A DNA stretch of 64,000 bases from Meandrina meandrites. Its lineage: Eukaryota > Cnidaria > Anthozoa > Scleractinia > Meandrinidae. Positions within the stretch are counted from its first letter, which is position 1. The number at the start of each line of letters is the position of its first letter. The notes beneath the pieces were generated by a model. The model worked only from the letters and a program-made list of their open reading frames with translations, was not told the DNA's origin and searched no databases. Shown here piece after piece: positions 56,701 to 64,000 of this stretch. Location of the stretch: positions 19,554,015 through 19,618,014 of the forward strand of contig OY855913.1 of NCBI GenBank assembly GCA_963693305.1, in the 5' to 3' direction. A program made the translations under genes and the position numbers.

Positions 56701-57288
56701 TTTGGTTCATCCGTTGAAGAAGGAGTAAAGAGAGTGACACCATGGTCTGCACATTATTACACACACCCTAACTCTTACTACCTCTCTGAAACCTCTGATG
56801 CTGGCCAGTTAGTTCGTGCCGAAATTCCCAAACCAGTTGGACAACGATTGTCCAGAAATGATGAAGCAGAGATGAGGTTTTGGGCGAAACGATACGGCAA
56901 GTGTGTAAGACAACGTAGTGTCCGACAAGACAACACCATGGACAGAGCTGGGACACTGCCTTTGAACTTGTATGAAGCACAGACAGTGCTTAATCCATTA
57001 GATTTGCATTCGGTATTACCTCACACGCAAGGCATAGTGCTAGATGGACCTCTAGACGAAAGTGCAGAAACTCAGACGACGGAAACAGATGAACAGCCTG
57101 CTGAGACTGTGGAGGGTGCCACTTGCCATGATCAACCTAACGAATACAGTGGTAGTGACAGTGGGGACAGCGAGTCTGATGAAGACGGTGCAGATGACGG
57201 GACTGGTTTTAACATGGTTATGCCAACAAGGGCTGGGAGACAAAGAGTGCTAACCAGCAGAATGAGAGATTTTCTTCAGTCCAGATGA
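53781..57288 (+). pseudogene. Cys-rich/NHL-repeat gene of unknown function, 5' end cut by the LINE
   Basis: Exon 1 (about 53781-55193) is open in one frame to about 54118 (TKHSSGYTTESGII) and then continues in the -1 frame (VVGLASGNIDIDY). It contains a Cys/His-rich block at about 54355-54560 with many C-x2-C pairs, probably zinc-binding. Intron 55194-55564 has a consensus donor (AAG, GTAAGT) and acceptor (TTTAG). Exon 2 (55565-57288) has an in-frame TAA at 55624-55626, then 550 open codons: an NHL-like part (DVIAGNGKGDSDG; LCQPIGICVEFDRNIYVADS, about 56125-56260), helical segments, a stretch with FKKETFTLYEYAQIFGS, and an acidic tail (SGSDSGDSESDEDG). I do not recognise the whole protein. 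The two breaks and the lost 5' end indicate a recent pseudogene. Confidence 0.7.
55194..55564 (+). other. Intron of the NHL-repeat gene
   Basis: 371 bp between AAG/GTAAGTT and CCTTTAG/GAAG; AT-rich. Removing it joins the frames of 54119-55193 and 55565-57288 in phase 1. Confidence 0.8.
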
Positions 57289-57371
57289 AGGTACATACAT
57301 CCAAATATCAACAGTTTGCGCTTTTAATTTATTATAGTCATTATATGCATGTTTTTAACCTGTACTTATGA

Positions 57372-57486
57372 AAATGGGATTTCTTGTTTATGAACTGGGA
57401 TTTCGACCAAAATTAGCCTGGGAACTGGGATTTGAAGCCTGGGAACTGGGATTTGGACCAAAATTGGGCTGGGAACTGAGATTTAG
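57372..57486. repeat. Short tandem repeat GGGAACTGGGATTT
   Basis: Five or so degenerate units of GGGAACTGGGATTTG with spacers GACCAAAATT and AAGCCT. It lies between the stop of the NHL-repeat gene and the start of block B copy 2 at 57508. Confidence 0.8.
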
Positions 57487-57945
57487 GACCCCCCTTCAGG
57501 ACCCTCAATATCAAAACGTCGTTTGAGATGACTTTTCATTGAGATTGGATTCAAAGGAAAATTTATAATGACGCTGTAATTGTTGTAAATAGATTTTTAG
57601 CTTATTTCTTAGTTAGTAAAAGTAAACAACTGGGATGCCAGTTATTGTGTTTAACCCAGTAAAGTTTTTTTTATAAAAGACTGATGTGAATTGACGGAGC
57701 TCTTGTCGTTCGTCTCGGGAATCGACAGCTACTTTGACTATGTTATGACGCAATTCATTGCCATAAAACAAACCGACAAAAATTTCTTAATTCTACTCTA
57801 TTTTGGTTGTTTTGACACTCATCATTTCCGGGTCAAGTAAATTGGGTGGATAAAAATAGTATTTTAAAAGAAACTGAAGCACTCGTCGCGACATCCCACC
57901 ACCTACGCAGGCTGTCTGTATCGTTCACAAACACTCCACATAAAG

Positions 57946-57965
57946 CACGCCCTGAGGCACTATTG
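57946..57965 (+). promoter_or_regulatory. Distal upstream motif of the block B locus
   Basis: CACGCCCTGAGGCACTATTG, a close relative of 18133-18152 and 46300-46319. The 19167 deletion starts within this motif. Confidence 0.35.
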
Positions 57966-58409
57966 CAATGATCCGCCAATGACACCAGAGTTGTTCCTAT
58001 TGCCCAAAAACAAGTTTCTAATATTTTATAGCTCTATCAACCAATACGTTCATTGCGTGTGTGTATAATTTTAAACCAAAATGGTTAGAAAAAATATCTT
58101 TTGTACAAAAACTGTCTCGTGCTCATTGCCTAATTAAGACGACGCAAAAGGCGCAAATGATTAAATTTTTCTCTACTCGTGAAGCAACAGCTTAATTGTC
58201 GATGTTATGACGCGATCCATGATAAATTAACGGACTGACGCTTGCTAATGCTTCAATTGACGACATTTCCTAGTCAGGATTTTCTATTTAAATTCTGTAA
58301 GCTGGCACTAGTACAACATTAACTTGCTATCCAGCTTCTACTACGAATCAACACGGCCTAGCAACCTGAAACTTTCTTGGTTTATAACGGTGGTCTCATT
58401 ACAGGAACC

Positions 58410-59640
58410 ATGTCAGTTCTTGACGAAGACTGGCAAACAACAAGACGAACTATCAGAGAAAGAAGTAGGTTTATGTTCAACAACAATCTTTTCAGCGATA
58501 TGAAGTTTATTGTCCAAACGGCCGATAATGTAAGTCAAAGTAAAAAAGTGATTCCTGCTCACAAGTTCGTGCTGTCGATTAGCAGTCCTGTGTTTGAAGC
58601 CATGTTTTACGGTGAGCTGGCGGAGACTAAAGACTCTATTGAACTACCTGACTGTGAGTACGAGAGTTTGTTGGAGTTGTTTCATTTCATGTACAGCGAT
58701 GAAGTGAACTTGAGCGGAAGTAATGTGGTGGGAGTGTTGTATTTGGCGAAGAAATACATGGTGCCCTCACTGGCCGATAAATGTACGGAATATCTGCAAA
58801 ATAATTTAGATCCGTCAAGTGTGTTCAGCATCTTGCCTCACACTCTGAAGTTTGAAGAGGAAAAGCTGGCGGATCGATGATGGGAAGTGGTCGATAAACA
58901 GACAGACGAGGCTGTGAAATCGGATGGATTTGCCACACTTAACAGGTCCTTACTTGAAGCAGTAGTCGCAAGAGACACTCTGACGATTGAAGAGATAGAG
59001 CTGTTTAAAGCTGTTGACTTGTGGGCAACAAAGGAATGTGAGAGGCAAGGTTTAGCGGCTGATGGTGCAATAAAAAGAAGTATTCTCAGAGAAGAAGTGA
59101 TTAAAAGAATACGCTTTCCAACAATGAAGCAAGAAGATTTCTGTTGTGTGGTGCTGGACAGTGATATTTTAGCAAAAGGAGAAATCGTCAGTATTATTAA
59201 GCATCTGAATTCAGTCGCGAGTTCTCCGGTGGGATTTCCAAAAACTAAAAGATCCGGTTCTGATCTTGATATTAAGCGACTTTGTAGATTTAACTCGTTG
59301 TCAGGCAGTGGTTGCAAATATAGTGCCTCACGAGGTAAAGATATTATCTCATTTTTTGTAGACCAAGACACCGTGTTACTCGAAGTGCGGTTATTTGGCA
59401 GTGAAGATAATATTTATTTGGTAGAATTAAAGGTAAAGGATGTCATAAGCAACACAATTTTGGCGTCTAAAACTGGCCAATTTTTCTCAGAGCTTTTACA
59501 AGGCGACAAATTTAAGCACTGTTATATGTTCACGCGTAACATTTACATTTACAAATAGTTTCTTCTCAAGCAATGCAACAACCTTTCAACAGGGTCAATT
59601 TCCCGAATTGATGTTTTCCCCAGCTTTAAATACATATTAA
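58410..59640 (+). pseudogene. BTB-BACK-PHR pseudogene (nonsense plus 110-bp deletion)
   Basis: From the ATG at 58410 (MSVLDEDW) the BTB domain is complete. At 58878-58880 a TGA replaces the TGC (Cys) of the conserved RCW, giving a 156-residue BTB-only product. The same frame is then open from 58887 through BACK into PHR. Compared with 19167-20132, 110 bp (19899-20008) are missing at about 59517, between AATTTAAG and CACTGTTATA, which shifts the frame before the final strands. The sequence otherwise matches the 19167 locus closely. It is most simply a pseudogene; the first part may still be translatable. Confidence 0.85.
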
Positions 59641-60751
59641 TTCTGGACAATCAATTTCGCTATTTATCACAGATTCGCACATACAAAAACAACGTTTCTC
59701 AAGTGCTTGTTTACCCAAAGAACTTAGACCTGGAGTTACCTGTAACGAGTTGGTGAATCTGAAGAAAACTGCGACGTTCACAGAAATAAGGTTTAAAGAC
59801 TAAAAATGTTTTCTATACTTGGGAAACATCAGAAATAGCAAAGAGGAGATGCATGCACAAAAACCGGGAAAAGGAAGGACTTTTGATTGTTTGAGCATAA
59901 TCTTTTTCTTGGGCAGCCTCTAAGGAAAACATTTTATTGACTTTCTCAGCTTAACCTTCAATTTCCAAGGGCAGTCAGTTGTTAATTTCTCCATACAACA
60001 TCCATACATTGTCAACCAAACAGAAAATGAGAAAATAGACAATCACCAACTAGGAACCAAATAGTTATACCACATGTACTGTTGCAGTGTTATTATTGTA
60101 AAACAATAGGAAAAAACAAAGAAAAAATTGTAAAAACAACTCTCAGCCTGTACATAGTAGGTTACCTGAATATTGTTATAACAATTTGAAGTCTTACATT
60201 GAAAACAACGTTTCTCACTTCAACCACCTTAGAGTTATTAAGAGTCTTGTGTACTGAAGTTCACTGAGCCTATGTATTTTGTAATATTTTTTGGAACGAT
60301 TGTTTGTCATATTGAATAACAATAATAGTAATACGAATTTCTACAAATCAAAGTAGGTCGATAGTGTAAGTAATGAATTAAAATGTAAATTAAAAATGTA
60401 AGAAATAAATTGATACATGTGATAAAGATGCTTCAAAAACACGAGAGGATAGAATTTAGCTTGATGTAAAATTTAACTCTCACAACTAACATTAAAAGTG
60501 ATCAGAAATAAGAATAAGAAAGGAGAAAAAGAACAGAGAAGCAACAAGAAAGGAGACTGCGTTATTTACACCTTAGGACTGAAATGCTCTCATGAAGTAC
60601 CACTGAGAATGTAGCAGTTTGCTTATCAAAATGGAACTACAATAGCAAAGCTTTGTTTGAAAATTGCTTAGTTAATTGCGCAACAACTTATCACTAAAGT
60701 TCCCCTCTCATCACTTGGCTTATAATCCGGACTTCTAACTACTACAATTAA

Positions 60752-61136
60752 AGGGGCTTTGCAAGGATTTTAACAGATTTTCGAACAGTGAAAATCTATA
60801 TTTCTGGCGTAGGAAACCAAAAATTAATGGGCCATTTTTATTAACAATTGTAATATATTAAAGCATTGAAACCGTTAACAAGCATGTTTGGCTGCGGATG
60901 GCTTGGATGAAAATGGATTGCAACTTGAAAAATTAAGGCTAAACTTTTAAGTTGTTTCCGAGCGTCGTCAAAAAAATCAATATTAATAGCTTTAGTTTGT
61001 TTTCTATCCGCAAATTAAGGCTATGTCTGCCTTTAGATGTTCAAAAATAAAAGGTTTTTCATGGGTTAAGTTGCCTAACACTAATTTCAAAACAGGTTAG
61101 ACCAAAAATCTGCGAAATTCCCGTGACATAACCCCT
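60752..61136. mobile_element. TTAA MITE, family 1, copy 4
   Basis: The duplicate of 21206-21591, flanked by TTAA at 60748-60751 and 61137-61140. It was copied with block B rather than newly inserted, since the position in the block is identical. Confidence 0.85.
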
Positions 61137-61899
61137 TTAAATTATAGCACACTGCACTGGATAAATGCCCAAGTTGTGCCCTGCATAGTTCCACGGCTAC
61201 CAAAGTTTGTCAAAAATTTGTCTGTTTTTGTTTTTGATTTTCTATCACACCAAGAGGCGGCCAACGTCCGATGCTTGACTGTCATTTGCACGTTTCCGCA
61301 TACATAAACAACGCTACCATTTGCTGTTTGTAATGATTTCGTCCCAGACAAGTGTTTCTCACAAACTTTTTAGACCCGCCTGACTGTAACTTTGTTTCTG
61401 AGGGAATCATTTTGAACAAGAATGACTGCAACAATTTTTCTTTTTTTTTTTTCTCTTCTTTCGATTTTGTAGCAATTTAGCCTAATTGAGTGCGTGATTA
61501 TGGTCACGTTACCTGAGTGCGTGACCATTGATTTCTACCACTTAAAATATACAACAAGGAAACTGAAACACAATATGACGATTTCCTCATAGCCAACGGT
61601 TTCTAATTAATCATGCCCAGAGACACTCTTCATCTGTTCATTTCCTGAATAAAGTTCTTAACATTTCTCCCCCATTTTTCAATCTCCTCAACTAGACTTG
61701 GTTTCTTTTCTCTCCTCGAGGGCACTTTGTCTAGACTTGACACGAACTTGCTATCACAAAATCCCCACGTCCCAGCTAAGAAACCAAAATTTTTGTTCAA
61801 CGGCTTTTCTGCTTAACTCTCTTGGGTAATCGGTCAGTACGCAGACCATGGTAGCTAACCCGTGCTTGCTGAGGTACCATATATTATGTTAAATTGTTC

Positions 61900-64000
61900 A
61901 TCAGTGATAACAAGCTTTAGTTTCACTTGAACTCGACTTGCTCAACTGAAACTCACCTAAATATTTAGTCACCAGCTTACACGGATAAGGCTGTGACGTG
62001 GATGCTAAATTACACAATTGTGGCAATAACAAGTACTTGCGCAATCAAAATATAAGAGGCTAAGCAAATTTTCCGCAATGTGTGAAATATGTTTTCTTTT
62101 CTCGTGTTACACTAGCTATTAATTTTAATTTTTTTTTATGTACCGCTTGTTCTCTCAACTTAACACCAACTTATTATCACGAAATCCACCGATTACAAGC
62201 TTTAGCTTAACTGGAACTCAAACCGAAATGATATAGGACTCAACTCACTTACTGACGTCACCACCTTATACCAAAAGGATGTGGTGAAGTTGCACGACGT
62301 AAAAAGGTATTTCCCGTTTAGTTTGTGTAAAATATCATTTGCGCACTTTCTTGATTTACAAGATCTTAATAGACCTTAATACGGACTAATACGGAAACCA
62401 TGTCTGCTGCCCACAAAAGTTGGCAAACACTGACAAGGCTCACCATCAGAGAAAGATGCAAATTCATGTTCAACAATCATCTCTTCAGCGATGTGAAGTT
62501 TCTTTTGCCAAAGGTCAATGTAGAAAATGAAAGTAAACAAGTGATTCCTGCTCACAAGTTCGTGCTGTCTATTAGCAGTCCTGTGTTTGAAGCCATGTTT
62601 TACGGTGAGTTGTCGGAGACTAGAGACTCTATTGAACTGCCTGACTGTGAGTACGAGAGTCTGCTGGAGTTGTTTCGTTACATGTATAGCGATGAAGTGA
62701 ACTTGAACGGAAGTAATGTGATGGGAGTGTTGTATTTGGCAACGAAATACATGGTGCCTTCACTGGCTGATAAATGCACGGAATATCTGTCCAACAATTT
62801 AGATCCGTCGAATGTTTTCAGCATCCTTCCCTCTGCTCAGAAATACGACGAGAAAACCCTGTTAGATCGATGCTGGGAAATAGTCGATAAACAGACAGAA
62901 GAGGCTGTGAAATCAGAGGCATTTGCGACAATTGAGAGGTCCTTACTTGAAGCAGTAGTCGTAAGAGACACTCTCACGGTTGAAGAGATAGAGCTGTTTA
63001 AAGTTGTTGACTTGTGGGCAACAAAGGAATGTGAGAGGCAAGGTTTAGCGGCTGATGGTGTAATAAAAAGAAGAATTCTTGGAGAAGAAGTGATTAAAGG
63101 AATACGCTTTCCAACAATGAAGCAAAAAGATTTCGCTAGTGTGGTGCTAGACAGTAACCTTTTATCAAGAGCGGAGATTGTCAATAATATCAAATATTTC
63201 AATTCAGTATCCACTTCTCCAGTAGGATTTCCAGAAACCAAAAGATCCGTTAACAGTTGTAAAAATATACTACGATGCTGTAGATTCGGCTCAGTGTCAG
63301 ATCAAGCTTGGGGTTATGGTGACCACAGAGACGCTATCAATTTCTCTGTAGACAAAGACATTGAACTATATGGAGTGTGCTTCTTTGGAAGTCAAGAAGA
63401 TAAACCTTTCTTAGTCGATTTAGAGGTGGTGGATCACCAAGGTAATAAAGTCTTGACGTCAAATTCCGGAAGATTTTCCTCAGTACTACTCCAGGCCGAG
63501 AAATGTAGCTATTATGGTTTTGAATTCTTGCTTGAGAAGAAAATTATTTTAAACAAGAATTCCACGTACGGTATAAGAGTCTTCATATCAGGCTCTCCTT
63601 CGTTTCGTGGAGTAAACTGTGTCAGTTCTGTTCAATGTTCGGATGTGAGAATCACATTTATGGACAGTGTGCATGCATGTAATGGAACGGATCTTAAACA
63701 TGGTCAATTTCCAGAATTATTGTTTTGCCTTTAACTGCTTTAAGTTAATGAACTTTGAACATTTTGAAAAGAAGCCATAGGCTCTCAAGACGCTTCAAGC
63801 TTGCTCCAGATAAAGGACAATCCAATTATTGTAAAATTTAATTTTAAACCTTTGTGTGCCAAAGTTGATTTTACAGTCGAAGATAGCGAGGAACGAAAGG
63901 AAAAGTTGGCGGCGTGGGGGGTAAAGCGAAAATATTTGAGGCTATGGGCATGCACGAAAATATAATATTGAGAATTTATGTCCAGAAATTCAGAAACTAG
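61900..64000. repeat. Segmental duplication block C, copy 2
   Basis: Aligns with about 40713-42720, including upstream DNA (GATAACAAGCTTTAG, then GTTGCACGACGTAAAAAGG), the BTB gene and its 3' flank up to the window end. The copy at 41168 is the inactivated partner. Confidence 0.85.
62400..63734 (+). CDS. BTB-BACK-PHR protein 13
   Basis: Intact 444-residue frame (MSAAHKSWQTLTRLTIRE). BTB about 27-130, with LPKVNVENESK in place of VRKTDGESESK and LSE as the hydrophobic-x-Glu motif; BACK about 135-240; PHR about 285-442 (SVDKDIELYGV, FFGSQEDKPF, end NGTDLKHGQFPELLF). With the pseudogene at 41168 it forms a distinct subfamily in N-terminus, PHR and flanks. Upstream it does not have the promoter block of genes 1, 2, 4 and 8. 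Start by alignment with 41168. Predicted CUL3 adaptor; substrate unknown. Confidence 0.93.
   Translation: MSAAHKSWQTLTRLTIRERCKFMFNNHLFSDVKFLLPKVNVENESKQVIPAHKFVLSISSPVFEAMFYGELSETRDSIELPDCEYESLLELFRYMYSDEVNLNGSNVMGVLYLATKYMVPSLADKCTEYLSNNLDPSNVFSILPSAQKYDEKTLLDRCWEIVDKQTEEAVKSEAFATIERSLLEAVVVRDTLTVEEIELFKVVDLWATKECERQGLAADGVIKRRILGEEVIKGIRFPTMKQKDFASVVLDSNLLSRAEIVNNIKYFNSVSTSPVGFPETKRSVNSCKNILRCCRFGSVSDQAWGYGDHRDAINFSVDKDIELYGVCFFGSQEDKPFLVDLEVVDHQGNKVLTSNSGRFSSVLLQAEKCSYYGFEFLLEKKIILNKNSTYGIRVFISGSPSFRGVNCVSSVQCSDVRITFMDSVHACNGTDLKHGQFPELLFCL

Larger units (their letters stand above)
57508..62100. repeat. Segmental duplication block B, copy 2
   Basis: Matches 18785-22600 starting at ATCAAAACGTCGTTTGAGAT. 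It contains the complete upstream and BTB portion that the first copy lost. From about 61900 the sequence also aligns with 40713 onwards (block C). Apart from the pseudogene and MITE listed, 57508-58409 and 59641-62399 have no supported gene. Confidence 0.85.

Overview
The window looks like animal nuclear DNA, most likely from a cnidarian such as a stony coral. The supporting signs are spliced genes with GT/AG introns, a tRNA-derived SINE, an L2/CR1-type LINE, many short inverted-repeat transposons, and a tandem family of BTB-BACK-PHR genes. The taxon is an inference, because nothing in the sequence is species-diagnostic.

The backbone is a head-to-tail array, all on the + strand, of thirteen BTB-BACK-PHR loci. 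The coding regions are intronless and about 1.34 kb long. Seven are intact: 3842, 15156, 23149, 43556, 46654, 49431 and 62400. Six are broken or partial: 19167 (BACK-PHR only), 29553-30959 (5'-truncated, nonsense codon, MITE insertion), 34916 (BTB only), 38441 (C-terminal relic), 41168-42457 (49-bp deletion) and 58410-59640 (nonsense codon, 110-bp deletion). The domain order matches the BTBD1/2/3/6 class of CUL3 adaptors. The BTB and BACK parts are nearly identical between copies, while the PHR part varies strongly. Several loci share a proximal promoter-like block and a 5' leader.

The array grew by segmental duplication. Block A (about 1-5400 and 10640-16500) carries the last four exons of an AidB/ACDH-11-like acyl-CoA dehydrogenase on the minus strand next to a BTB gene. 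Block B is 18785-22600 and 57508-62100. Block C is 40713-42850 and 61900-64000. Comparing copies exposes clean insertions with empty sites: a TTAA-flanked THAP-coding (Kolobok-like) element at 5536-7341, four copies of a 380-bp TTAA MITE, a Harbinger-like MITE at 11132-11910, and a TA-flanked MITE at 30066-30629 inside a BTB pseudogene.

Other elements are a 3.27-kb element with 30-bp terminal repeats (25778-29044), a 1.7-kb palindrome (35508-37235), a 96-bp minisatellite (37572-38278), an inverted 0.9-kb segment (39785-40712), and a 5'-truncated LINE (50806-53780). The LINE abuts an unrecognised Cys-rich/NHL-repeat gene (about 53781-57288) that carries a -1 frameshift and one nonsense codon.

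The main biological proposition is a fast-evolving repertoire of CUL3 substrate receptors: constant BTB/BACK, diversified PHR, plus BTB-only and BACK-PHR-only derivatives.
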